From assembly GCA_015499995.1 (NCBI GenBank), contig JADNRV010000017.1, positions 124,001 through 188,000 of the forward strand: a DNA stretch of 64,000 nucleotides, given 5' to 3'. Made by a program: the position numbers and the translations under genes. Source of the DNA: Flammula alnicola. Lineage: Eukaryota; Basidiomycota; Agaricomycetes; Agaricales; Strophariaceae. A model generated the notes under the pieces. That model had not been told where the DNA came from and did no database searches. It was given only the letters and a program-made list of their open reading frames with translations. Positions 33,751 through 46,041 of the stretch are shown here, in pieces. Each line of letters starts with the position of its first letter. The stretch's first letter is position 1.

Positions 33751-35855
33751 TACGCCTCAAAATAAAAAAATCTGGATGATCTACTGTAATACATACGGTA
33801 CATACTCTATACATTTGGAGGCATTTCGTAATGACGACAGACGGCGTCTTGACTCCGAATCTTGCGGCAGCTTGCGGTACACGACATCCTGCATCATGAT
33901 TCAGAGTGTGTATACATATAGTACAGTACCTCGAGCCACGAAATAATTAGAGCCCTTGAGAGCCCTTAAATGAATGAATTGAGAATGGAATAACTGTGGA
34001 GGAACAGCGATTGTCCATCGTTCACACAGATGTTTTCCTGTTGATACTAAGCCGACAACGCGTCCTCCATATGCACATGGACATGCACAGGACGAGGAGG
34101 GGACAAGACAAGGTTCCACGACAGTCCTCATGACTAACTACAGCGCTCATACCGCGGTGACATGTGTAAGTGCTTAGCCGTTTAAAGCGCATTCTCCTTT
34201 ACCTGAGTCCACCGATGTGCCCGGAGAGAACCCCAAAGCAGAGCTATTTCCGTAATGTCTGATTGATGATAACCATCTTATTGTTTCTCAGCTCTCAATC
34301 AACCTGAGCCGGGGCTGACTAGAGATTCTGCCACTATAACCCCGCAGAGCGTTTCTGCATTCTCCTGGATTTCATGACAATCCGTGAGACCGTTTAGGAA
34401 GGAGCCTTTCCTAATTGATCTATCAGAAAAGGTCCTCCTTGATGATGCTTTTTAAAAACGTATATCAAGGGCATCGCAACAGGTAATTATTAATTAAATT
34501 TTGGTTATGAAGGCGTCAAATGTTCCAACTTCACAGTTCATAAATATACATCACATGGAAGACTGGGGGATTAATATTGTCCCAATTCTTGGATCCCAAA
34601 CCCCACGCAATCATCACGTGGATGGAAGTCAAAATTAATGTTCTTGACGACATTTCTTTCTTGGTTCATTAAGCTCCTTTTCCTCTACCGCATCGCACAC
34701 CCGAAGACCGTGTAAGACCCAGATTCTCGAGCCTAGGCGATCTGGAGAGCTAGAAAGATCGTGGTAGGAAGGTGGACACGGCCTCCTCTTTCCCTGGCCC
34801 TTGTTGGTGCTGTCGGTGAGTCGTTTTTTTCTCAGCATGTGCCTCGAATCCGTCCATGCTCGGCCACTATTTTTGTAAACGCAAGGAATTTCTGCCTGAT
34901 ACAGAGCCATTTTTACCCCAGCGCATGATGGAAGGATTCCTCAAGTTCCGATCGATAGAACATTCAAGCGTCTCCATGTCATTGTCATTCTGAAGCACGT
35001 TGACGCCGTCAAGTCCGTTCCTTGTACACGTCAGGCGGCCGCAAATCCAGGTACATACTTGGAAGCAAGGAGCACTAAACGGACTATGTATTATGTATTT
35101 GACGGAATGGGCTTAACTGAATCTTCCTCTTCTATAACTCAACTGCTGTTTTTATCTCTCCAGTTTCAAAAACGGACCACAGATCATCCGTTGGAGCAAA
35201 AGAAAGGACCCTTTGGACACGAGTTTCCGACTCCGAGGCATCACCGACGTTCACTTGTCAATACACACGCAACGGTGTGGGTCAGGAGTCTTGCTATTCT
35301 CATATCCTTTGAAGGACGGACATTCGAAACTAACGCCGAGCACGGCCCCGCTTATACAATATTGCTAACACACTCCTTGGGTCTTCAAGCTTCAAGTTTT
35401 GGATCACAGAGACCCAATCTGACCCACTCTATAGCAGCAATTATAAGAATTCAGGGAGCACTCCGTGTGGGCGAAATCTTCCATCATTTATTCATTCGCG
35501 GAATCAATGATGAAAAGTTATTCTTGGAGACATCATGTTGGCAGACGATGGCAAAAGCGGGTGGAGGTGGGAGGGCCGGCATCAGCCATTGGACATCCGG
35601 CAAGTGATCTCTCCGCAGCCACACTTATGTTTTCCTTTCCCAGGAGGTCCTGGAGCGCAAGCGCACAGTGGCCGATGACTCAATACCCCATTCGAGCCGC
35701 TTCTCCAGATGGGCTGTATCTGACATTCCTGATCTGTACCACGAGTATATGTACGTGCCTTTCCCTGTAAGCACACCTTTTCTGATCTCCGTCCCCTCTG
35801 GTTATCTTCCTGCCACCTAAGGCCCCCTCCGAATTCCACGCAGTCCTCCCATCCC
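33751..35855. other. 2.1-kb intergenic region
   Basis: Between guanine deaminase and the first transcription-factor gene. An open frame at 35059-35607 (182 codons, +) has no recognisable domain and lacks splicing partners; it may be 5' leader sequence of the transcription factor. Otherwise AT-rich with nothing recognised. Confidence 0.5.
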
Positions 35856-38800
35856 ATGGCTCCGTCCGGTGCGACCCTCGACTATGAACACAATCCATCT
35901 CCCCGACCCCTCAAGCGAGCCCGCAAAGCCAGCATTGCCCACAAGGACTCCGAGGAACATCAATTCGTCAACAATGCCCCTCTTGACCACATCTTCATCG
36001 CTGACGGAGTAGTATCCAAAAAATCAGGCGGAAAAAAGGTTAGCATTTCGTCTCCACCTCAACTCCTCGAGACTCAAACTCTGCCTTCCAGGCCCCGTTA
36101 TCATGTTGCGAATGTCGGCGGTAAGCGGATGTGTTAACCGCCAGAGTGTGAGGTTAAATTGATTGTTTCTTGTGTCATTGGATACTAGGTTGAAGTTGAA
36201 GGTTCGTACACTCTGATCTGCCCTTTCTCTTGACCCTGAAGCTCCAACTCGACGGATTTAGTGCGATCGTAGTTTCCCTTGTGCGTCTTGCAAGGTGCGT
36301 TGTGCTGTCTACTCCAGCGAGCTCGCGCCCACATCCTAAACGACGAACAGAAACGAGGTTGTGGGGAAATCTGCCCTGATGGTCGGTGGAGTTTTATGAG
36401 TTCACTGGTGGTATTTCATGAACATGCTGACTCTGTACTTTAGGCGTCCTCGTCTCGGGCAAGGGAACCCGCTTCATCTCGCCAACACTCAACAGCTGCA
36501 TGACAAAATTCAAGAAATGAGCGACCGTATTCGTTCTCTAGAAGATGGTCTACAATATCTGCACTCAGAACACACGTCGGACCAAGACCAGCCTCATCCC
36601 TTGATGAAAGCTGAACTATTAAGCATCAAGAGTACCATGGGCCTGTACAGTGGTACGCAAGCCAACTCGCCCGACGCAGCAGCTAAATCCACCAACGGTC
36701 ATCAACATATGGACGTGGACCAACCGAAAGTGGAACGTGGTTCTAGCGAGGACACTATCACGGCTCCGCATTCACCCCCTGGCCAGGTAAGAATTTTTAC
36801 TTAATTCGAAGAGTTGTGCATTATCAAAAGTGACACCATAAGAATTTCAAGGAAGAGTCGGAAGCTCAGTTGGCTGCCGAGATTGTGCGTCTAAGTCGCA
36901 ATTTCCCGTTATCAGATTCAATTTCGCCGGAACCAAATCTTCGACTGCGCGAGTACATCCGTAACAATCTTCCTCCTCGCGAGGAAGCGGATTACCTCTG
37001 GGAACAGGCGCGCCAAAATGCGCTCTGGCAATACAACCCGCACTCCAGCTCGACGTTCTACCCGAACTTGGCGTATCACTGTTACACCACCGCTACTTCT
37101 TCTCTCTCTCCTCGGAGGCTTGCCCTCCTGTTCATGATACTGGCCGTCGGGTGTCTCGTCGACCTTCCGAACCGGGAGCCGGACCACCCTGATGCTGAAA
37201 GTATCATCAACTCGCACGTGCGAGTTTATGTGAGATACCTGTGATGGAGGAGACTAATGTGGAGACGATAACGGCGCTCTTCTATGAGATATGGTATCTT
37301 CTTGTGTTCTCTGACAAAAAGAAAGCGGCTGGGTATGCGTGGGGTTTGATGGGTCTAACAGCGAAGCTGGCCCAAAGTGTGAGTCCCCAAACCGTAATAT
37401 GTTAGTACCTGTTCCTGACTATCTTTCTTTTGGATTTAGATTGGTCTGCGTATGTCTTCGTACTAAGTCCATTTGAGATCTATTGAACTTATTTTTATTC
37501 AGACCGGAATGGTGGAAAATCGAAGGTCATCCCCGAGGAGGTGGAAAAACGGAGGTCTCTATTTTGGGAGCTGCTTTACTTGGACGCTCGACTTGTGAGC
37601 TGGCATGGATGCTCCACTTCGCTCGTCCCGAACTCACGCTGTTAATAGTCTTTATCATTAGGCCGACCGCCCTCGCTTTCCATCAGTCACATGGACTGTC
37701 CGCCCCCGTCATACACCCCCGATGAAGGATGTGACATCTCGGAGAGTCTGCATTACTGTGAGCTTCGCGTGGCAGCGCTAAGCTCTTCTTGCTAATGTTA
37801 TCTTTAGACCAAAAATGGAAGCACGAGTGCTACGTGAAATGTCTGGCGCCCGTCCTTGATGCGATTTCAAAGCCGAAATTGGACTACGACCTCGTTATTG
37901 AACTTGACAATCGTATCCGTGATTTCTCAATTCCAAGTCCCTTGAGAAACAAGGATGCAAACTCGAGATCAATTGTAATGCAGAGAGCATCATTATCTAC
38001 GGCCCTGGAAGCTGGTAAGAGCTGACAACGTTTTAAAATCTCGACTGTAAACTAACCTCTCCCCGGAATTCTAGTGCTGCTTCAACTCCATCGCCAATTC
38101 TTCACACGAGCGCTCAGCGGTCCAGAGGAAGCCTTCAATAAAAGGCATAAGTACGCTCCATCGGTAGTGGCAGTATTTCTCAGTGCCACGCGGATGATAG
38201 CCAACGTACAAGAACTCTACGAGCGGGAGCCACACTTGGCAGCGAGAATATTAGGATATTGGTCAAACGCGTTCTCCGCCGCTGTGAGTCATTTTTCTTT
38301 ATCAGTTTCCCTTCCGTGTGTTCTGCGAAGACATCGTCCACCCACGCCCACGCTGACAAACCCGAGTAGCGGCGTGGGTATGTGTGATTGACTTTGTCGT
38401 GACCTACACCCCAAATGAAATGCACGGTGTGGCCATGGCTCATTTGCTGACTGGCGAATTTGTGTGCATCTAGGTCGCCCTCTGTCTGCTCGTGTCTCGC
38501 GCTCCATTTACATGTCTCTCGCCCGCGGCCCTACAAGAACTTGAAAGGGCACGACTCTTATTCCGCTCAGCCAAGGACACATGTCCGCGGGCTCTGCAAG
38601 TGATAGTGAGTAACTTTTGCATTCCGGAGATATCTCTGAATCTTACTTACCTCGTGGGGATTCAGCCTGTATTGGAGACGATGATCGACAAGGCCAACGA
38701 TATTTATAATCGGTGGTCGAATGGCCAGGAATTGCCGACGATCGTGCTTAAACATATCACGGATGACGGTTCTTCTGACTTTGACTTTCCGAGCGGAGGG

Positions 38801-39418
38801 TATGGAAATATACACGAGGCAAATCAATACAGTCACCAGAGCCAATACACTCAGCAGCAGCAGCAGCAGCAACCACAGCAACCGCAGGCCCAGTCGGACT
38901 CATTCGTACGATCCCATCGCAGTCTGGCGCAGTGTATCGTAGAGGCACACCAGCGTGCGAAAACACTATTCCCGCAGCGCAAACCATGTCAATGTTCCGC
39001 CAAGGTAGCGCTGAGTTGTCCGCCGTCGCACTCTTGGAGTCCTCCGCCAAAAATTGGATCTCAGACGTCTCCAGTCCTCCCTCCCGAGGTCCCATCGTCC
39101 CTACCCTTCCCCAGGATGTCTCCCGCTCCGGCTGGATTTGCTATGAGCAATGGCGTCGCCAATGGCATGAGTGGAACGATGCGCGGCTATTCTCCTTTGA
39201 CCAACGGCCTTCACCCGGCATTGTATGGCGTCCCGAATTCGTTCGGCGAAGGGATCTATTCCAGCGTTGTTCTGCCGAGCGACGGTCCGCCTATTCCTTC
39301 CACTACGACCCCGTTGACCTTGTCGCCATCTTCCAAAATGGCCGTCGTGGATACTATTAACTTTGAATTGGGAGCTTTGAACTCGAACAGCGACCAAAGT
39401 TGGATGGCCTTTTTCTAG
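35856..39418 (+). CDS. Zn(II)2Cys6 transcription factor, paralog 1
   Basis: Starts MAPSGATLDYEHNPSPRPLKRARK. The second half of a binuclear zinc cluster is read across micro-exons: LKLK (13-base exon 36189-36201), CDRSFPCASCK (36262-36294), KRGCGEICPDG (36351-36381). The exon encoding the first two cysteines, before 36189, cannot be read in one frame. Next come a dimerisation coil (ANTQQLHDKIQEMSDRIRSLED) and the fungal transcription-factor middle domain (SLSPRRLALLFMILAVGCLV, FSDKKKAAGYAWGLMG, EEVEKRRSLFWELLYLDARL), with a 10-base exon at 37440-37449. The tail has a polyglutamine run (near 38853-38880) and ends DQSWMAFF. Single-base losses are inferred near 36473 and 37211. Nuclear DNA-binding regulator; targets unknown. 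Tandem paralog of 40324-43627. Confidence 0.85.
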
Positions 39419-40323
39419 GAGGACAGTATTTATGGTATGGAATCTTTTCTTTTTTAACTATCCACGGACACATGATAGTTCTGTACTTCTCACTCGTTGT
39501 TCTGCCGCCATAGCAATGCACTGTATACTCGTATGCTCAGTTTGAAATGAATGTATCATCATCATTTCTGATTCCCAAACGTTCCACCATTACGCTCTTC
39601 AGTCCGGATTACGCGCGGATAGTTGTATCTGTTGTCATTGTTATATGTTCGTTCACTGCTTCCTATCCATTTATACCTGGGTTCGGTACATGTAAACGAA
39701 CCCAAGAATGCGGTTATGGTTCCGCGAATTGCGGTCCGCCTGATTTACTCCCGTAGGCGCGATTTGGCGAATTACGAATTAGAAGTACTGGAGCATGGTC
39801 AACCATATCAGACAAATCGGGCGTCTTTACGCTCTAATATAAATCTTTATTTTGTCCATGGCAAATATCCTCTGCAGTACTAGCGATATAATCGACTGAG
39901 TACGCTCGGCAGCTCTCCGTAGGCTGGCCATGCTGCTTCACGTCGTTCTCGATCCTTGGAATAGTTGATTGGTAATGGCAATCGTGGCCGGATCGACCTG
40001 CTCGCCACTGAGAGCCAACATGAAGGCCGGGAATTGTGGACACAGAAACGGAGGAGCCGAGCGACCCTGAAATTTATACCGAAGCAGGAGCCCTGGCCAA
40101 AAAAGAGTCTTTTGACCTCTTTTGCCATGTTCGGACTCTTGGACTTCAATGCTTTCAGGTTCAATGCGCCTAGAACGATTTATATATTTCCCCCCGGAAG
40201 TCACGGGTCTACCGTCCGGTAGAGGTGTTCTTAACTCTAATCTACGTCGCCTTCCGTTTCCCCTTCGTGCTCTTTGCTACTGGCACCCAGGACTTGCCTC
40301 AGTGCTGCCGACCTTTGTTCAAC
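39419..40323. other. Spacer between the two transcription-factor genes
   Basis: Holds the 3' UTR of paralog 1 and the promoter of paralog 2. Minus-strand open frames of about 90 codons (39880-40164, 39938-40204) overlap each other and show no domain. Confidence 0.5.
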
Positions 40324-43300
40324 ATGCTGGGGAGCTCTTTAGACTATCTTCAAGATCCTCAACATGATTCAAGACCCGCAAAACGTGCTCGCAACGTATC
40401 CTTCTCTGGGGAAATTTCGCATCATTCTTCCGGTCCTGTAGAGGAAGAAGGCATGGGCACGGGAGGTTCCAGTCTGAGGAATAACCGGTCGGAGGGAGTG
40501 CAGTCTACAGGGGTTTTGTCGAGCAGAGGACGAGTCGATGACAAGAATAATCGCAAACTTTCTTGCAGAGAGTGTCGCAGGTAAGCTTGTATGACGCCTG
40601 ATACTACCCTTCAGCAGTGCTCAATATTTCGCTTGACATTCAATCAGATTGAAACTGAAGGCAAGGCAATATCTAATTTGTCTCTGCATAGCAAACTTGA
40701 CGATAAATTTCTTCATTCTTCCTATGGCCTGGACCGTAGTGTGATCGTGTATTTCCTTGTCAGGTGAGGTCGTTTACTTCATTGCGGTTTTCAGGGCGCT
40801 CACAATTTTTCCATCTCCAGTCATGCGTCAAGAGAGGATGCGGGAGTCTGTGTCCGGACGGTTGGCATTTTCTTCCGTGTGGTTCTATTTTCGTTCTGGC
40901 GGCTGATGTCACCTCGCAGGCGCTCTAACCTCCGGTCGCGGAAGCAGGTATTTTATCATCGTTTTATCTAATCGAAAACACATTTGGTTTGACACAAATT
41001 ATCTAGATTCATCCTCGCTGGCGCAGAGCAGCTACACGAAAAAATATTCGAACTTGGCGATCGCGTGCGACAACTAGAAGAAGCGCTTGAGGTCTTACAA
41101 TTAAATTCCTCAAACGAACCACATCCCCTTCTTGCGCCTGAATTATTGAAAATCAAGACATCTCAAGAGTTATATAGTTCGACCAACCTGCGCAGTTCCC
41201 AATCAAATCCGTCGGTAGCAGACCTCTCTGCAAGTGCGAGAGATGAACATCTCCGCCAATCCGTCGGCGCTCTTTCCTTAAATTCGCAGCCCCTCTACGC
41301 AGAGAGCTCACGAATCACTGTGTCAAAGGAACACATATCTAGGAGAGAGTCTTCCCCTCCGGACGTTGCACCTGATATCCTCCAACTGAGTGCCACATTT
41401 CCCTTCCCTTGGGCAGTGGATATCAGCATGCGAAAACGTATCCGAGATTCTCTGCCTCCAATCGCTGAAGCGAAGAGAATATGTGAAGAAGCAAGAAATA
41501 ATGCGTTATGGCAGTAAGTCGAAGAATACTATGGTCGTGACGATACTTATTATCATATCATTAGATTCAATCTCGATCCTTCAGAAACATTCCTTCCAAA
41601 TCTATTGCACTATTGCTATTCGACTCAAATCGAAGCCCTTAGTCCAAGGCGACTTGCTCTCTTACTAATGCACTTATCCATAGGCTCTCTCGTCGATCTC
41701 AATCGACCCCTCGGCTCGCTGCACGGAGAAGCATACCATCACCTCGCACGAGCTGCCGTCTGCGAGATACCTCTGATGGAGGAACCTGACTTCGATGTTC
41801 TTCATGCTCTCGTAAGTTACGTTCTCTGCTTCATGTTGCGACGTCATTAATCTTGTTCGTGTAGTTCTTCATGATTTGGTACCACCTCATATTTTCGGAC
41901 AACAAAAAGGCTGTTGGTTATGCTTGGAATCTTATGGGTTTTGTCGCGAAATTAGCTCATGGAGTAAGTGTTCGAAGCGTAGTGAAACAGGCCCTTTTTT
42001 CTGATCTCCTCGCATTCTCTATTCCCCCAGCTCGGACTCCGTACGTGGTCCTTTTCCCTCGGAGTGACCCTATTGTTGATCACCGCACACAGATCGGGAA
42101 AAACCACGACTGAAGACTATACCAGAGGAGCACGAAAAACGCCGCGCTGTATTTTGGGAATTACTTAATTTGGATTGTCGAATGGTGGGTCCCAATGCCC
42201 TCCTACTTATTGGGGGTTTTACGACTAATGTTTGATCCTTAAAATAGGCGCTATCTCTTGGCCGACCGCCGTCCATGAATTTGGCGCATGTCGACATCAA
42301 ACCGCCAACTTATGTCGGTCCCGGATTATACGTACCTAGGGAAGAGATTATCTGTAAGTATACGGTCTCACTCGGCTTCCCATCTTCGTCTTCAATCTTC
42401 ATTGTCGGATGAGATGTTCACACATTAGACACAGATCATGAATGGAAGAATATGTTTTTCATCAAATGTTTGACGCCGATGTTGGAAGCGATGGTTTCTG
42501 TGACGCGGCAAGACTATATGCACATCGTGAATCTGGATAAATCTGTCCGGGACTTTGGCGTTCCCTCTTTGCTTGACGAACACCAACCTCATGACGTAAA
42601 TCCTCGCTTTTTGGTAATGCAAAGAGGGCTTGTTGCAATGAGTCGTGAGATCGGTTCGTACCTGCCTTTCCTTGTTTTGAAAAACGTAGATCCCGTTCTG
42701 ACATGCCCCGGATGTGCAGCCCTGCTTCAACTTCATCGGAGGTACTTCACCGAGGCTATGAGCAGTCCTGAGGCTTTTGATCTCCACCACCCATATGCGC
42801 CGTCCGTGCTTGCAACGTATCTCGGAGCATCCAATTTGATTTCAGCGGTGGAAACACTCTTCAATCAGGAGCAGGGGTTAAGCGTCAGGTTCTTGCATTT
42901 CTGGTTTAATGCGTTTTCCGCGGTGGTAAGTCCGGCGATGTTGCAAGTGAGATCGATTGATCTGATGAAGTCAAATTAGGTCACGTTAGCGCTGCTCATT
43001 TCTCGTGCACCATCCACGTCTTTGGCGGCCCATGCATTTCAGGACTTGGAGAGAGGCTGTCGCCTGTTCAGAGCTGCGGCGAAGACCCTACCGTTCAGCA
43101 GCAAAGCATTGGTGCGTGTTCGATCATGTGGTTCCTTTCACTAGCCGTCTAACCCGATATCGGCAGCCTGTCATGCAGAAATTATCGGAGAAAGCTCAAC
43201 GTGTCTTGTTTAAATGGCACAGTCCCGAAAACAGCCAAATGTCATATGCTGGATACCCACAGCCGCGGCCGATGCTCCCAGCATCGCTCACTGGCGTCCA

Positions 43301-43627
43301 TGCAGTCATATCGCAGTCGGCGAAAGAATGGAAGCGCGGTCCTCAGTTAGGACCATGGATTTTACGAGCTCGTCGCGAGGCCAGCAGTCCGTCCCTTCTG
43401 CCTCGAACGAGTCTCCGCATCTTGCGCAAGAGTCGTGGCTTCCAGACATCTATCACTTCTCGACCTTGGGGTTAAGCTTAGAAGAGAGGTATACATTTGC
43501 ATCTGCGCAGCCAACACCCTTCATACCTTCTTCGCCGAGGGTCGCAGAGAACGAGAACTTTAATTTTGACTATGGGGCTCTCAGTACGGGGTTGGTGGAA
43601 GAAACAAGTTACATGGCTTGGTTCTGA
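40324..43627 (+). CDS. Zn(II)2Cys6 transcription factor, paralog 2
   Basis: Start MLGSSLDYLQDPQHD at 40324 with a basic KRAR motif. Exons 40324-40580, 40648-40660, 40740-40763, 40821-40860, 40920-40947, 41007-41513, 41565-41811, 41865-41963, 42031-42040, 42093-42184, 42248-42353, 42429-42925, 42980-43111 and 43167-43627. The zinc cluster is complete: CRECRRLKLKCDR, then FPCQSCVKRGCGSLC (C-x2-C-x6-C-x5-C-x2-C-x8-C). A coil follows (EQLHEKIFELGDRVRQLEEAL), then the fungal transcription-factor domain (LSPRRLALLLMHLSIGSLVD, EEHEKRRAVFWELLNLDCRM). The protein ends ETSYMAWF, like paralog 1. The intron after the 13-base exon starts GCAAGG (GC-AG). One base appears lost in the last exon, between about 43230 and 43400. 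Probably a nuclear regulator; targets unknown. Confidence 0.88.
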
Positions 43628-44709
43628 ATTTCTTTTTGATGTCATCAAGTGGTGCAATTTGTCCAAATACCGGACGTCTGATTTTTGATCATTCTATTGC
43701 ATACCAAAATTGAACTGTACTTTGTTAGCTGGCAGGCTTATTATAGATTTATGTGACGCTTACACGGCGAACTTGCTCTTTAGCAGGTTTTTTTTTTTTT
43801 TTTTTTAATTCCAGGTTTGCATCCTTTGAGGTTACCCTATGTCGGATGTCGCGTCGTAATCTCTTTAGCAGGTGCTTATAGGAATGAGCGACCACCCCCA
43901 CTGGTGGCCAGTTGGGGCCGCTCACATTCAGATCGAAGAAAGATTTAGCCACACATGAATACTGTCGGCGGTGAGTCAAAACAGAAAGACAACAAGAGAT
44001 AGGCGGAGGATGCTCGGCGAGAGCTTCCTTCGTTTGCCGTCGTACATACTGTAAGCTTAACATGGCGGTCAAAGTTTTTCGGGCTGTTTCTCGCTTAGAT
44101 AACATAAATATATTCTTGCAACCGACTTCATTTGTGTTTTTACATCAGATACTCTCTTAGATCATTCATTAGTTCTCACTTCGGATGACATTCTTTTTGG
44201 GCGCTAAACCGGAAATAAAATGGAATCTTTCCTTCCATTAATAACCAATCTGTACATATAAGTATTCACATCTAAGTTAAGCGCACGATGAAATGCTATT
44301 ATCGGACTCGGAGAGATGTCCGAGTAACGACGCATGAGTATTTTCCCCTGCAAGTTGGTGCGAGTCTCTTCGTCCTCCGTACTAAGTATACCACGCTAGT
44401 GGTTAACAGCATGCGTAGTGTCAATTAAAAGTACGTAGCGGCTGTTAGAAGATTTAGCGACCGCCGTATTAATCAGATGTGGCAGCGCGCTTCGTTCGCC
44501 ACCTCAGACATCTTCCCGAGCTCAGCGCTTCTCGTTTTGGATTGGCGGCAAACAGATACATATATATGTATATATTTACACAATATGAAATTATGACATA
44601 AGCACATAATATTACATCATCAATCAATCACGGCTGTTTGCTCCATCGCCAGTGCAAGCTGAACACGCCCTTCTTGTATTTGTTTCTCGGTCGCTCTCTA
44701 CAGTCCCCT
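43628..44709. other. AT-rich intergenic region
   Basis: Includes a 20-base poly-T tract near 43787-43806 and an ATATATATGTATATAT stretch near 44560. It contains the CAF1 promoter in its right part. No gene recognised. Confidence 0.6.
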
Positions 44710-46041
44710 ATGGCTCGGATACGAGAAGTATGGGTGCCCAATCTGGAATCAGAAATGAGGACTATACGAGATCTCATTGAACACTTTCCGTATGTTGCAA
44801 TGGTCGTACTTTCTTTAATCTCGAACTTCCAGCGCCCGACTTACTGAAGTCCAGGATACGGAATTCCCAGGAGTAGTTGCTCGACCCATTGGAAACTTCA
44901 AAACATCATCTGACTATCATTACCAAACCATGCGGTGTAACGTTGACCTGCTCAAGATCATTCAAGTTGGCATCACATTGGCGAATGAGGAGGGCGAGTT
45001 TCCGCAGGAATGCTCGACATGGCAGTTTAACTTTAGATTCAGCCTAGCGTGCGTATTCCCCATATCTTAATGTAAATCAGATTGACGACTTCCTTTGACA
45101 CAGTGAAGACATGTTTACTCCAGATTCTGTGGAACAACTCCAAAAAGCAGGAATCGATTTTCAGCGGCACGAAGAATTTGGCATTATACCCAACGACTTC
45201 GCGGAGCTGATGATTACATCTGGAATGGTGTTATCACACGACACTAAATGGATATCATTTCACAGGTACGTATGCTTTCGTACTTTAAGGGCTCGCGTGC
45301 CACCCAATAGTCCTCCTGCATGGTGGCGTTCATGTTGCACTTGATACGGTCGACATTCTTCTATCCACTAAACTTCACTGTCCGTTATTAACAATGGATC
45401 TATTTTAGTGGCTACGACTTCGGATACTTCGTCAAACTTCTCACTGCACAATCTCTGCCAACTACCGAGGACGCGTTCTTTTCACTTCTAAAGATATGGT
45501 TTCCTACCGTTTACGACATCAAGTTCCTGATGAGGGCGTCGAAGGCTTTGAAAGGAGGTTTACAAGAAGTTGCTGATGATCTCGGGGTATGTTATCGATG
45601 TGATTGTCCGTCATCTTTACAATTCACAGTCTTCACTAGGTTCTGAGAATAGGGGCGAGTCAGCAAGCAGGGTCAGACTCTCTTCTCACAGCGTCGACTT
45701 TCTTCAAAATGCGAGAGATCTACTTCGATGATCATATCGATGATGCTGAATACTCGGGCAAGTTATATGGCCTTGGACAAACATTCTCTATGTCAAATGG
45801 CCTCGCAGACCCCGCTCGGGGAGGGGCGACCATCGCAGAGAGAGAAGACCGAGGATCTGCAAGAGATGTTCACAATCAAACGCCAGGGCCCAATACCGGT
45901 GGAAATCAACAATCCCAGGGTGTGAACATGACTCTCGGACCCATGTCGGCCGGTCTTCCCGCTGGCATATCGCCTGGTTATGGTCCAATGGGAAATGGTC
46001 CTCCGGCCTACATGAGAACGATGGTGGGAGGTGGGCGATAA
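44710..46041 (+). CDS. CAF1: CAF1/POP2-type poly(A) deadenylase of the CCR4-NOT complex
   Basis: Removes mRNA poly(A) tails in the cytoplasm as part of CCR4-NOT. Five exons (44710-44802, 44855-45048, 45104-45265, 45409-45586, 45640-46041) total 1029 bases, an exact 342-residue frame. Start [16 protein letters not shown] is standard. DEDD nuclease residues: Asp and Glu in DTEFPG, Asp in [12 protein letters not shown], Asp in QAGSDSLLT. In human CNOT7 a catalytic His precedes this last block (HQAGSD); here it reads QQAGSD, so His is replaced by Gln as sequenced. Residues after LYGLGQTF form a Gly/Pro/Met/Asn-rich tail of about 90 residues, common in basidiomycetes. Everything else is well conserved, so identity is firm. 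Confidence 0.95.

Noticed and set aside
35059..35607. 182-codon plus-strand frame as a gene
   Set aside because: No domain, no splicing and its position just before the transcription factor suggest leader or random sequence.
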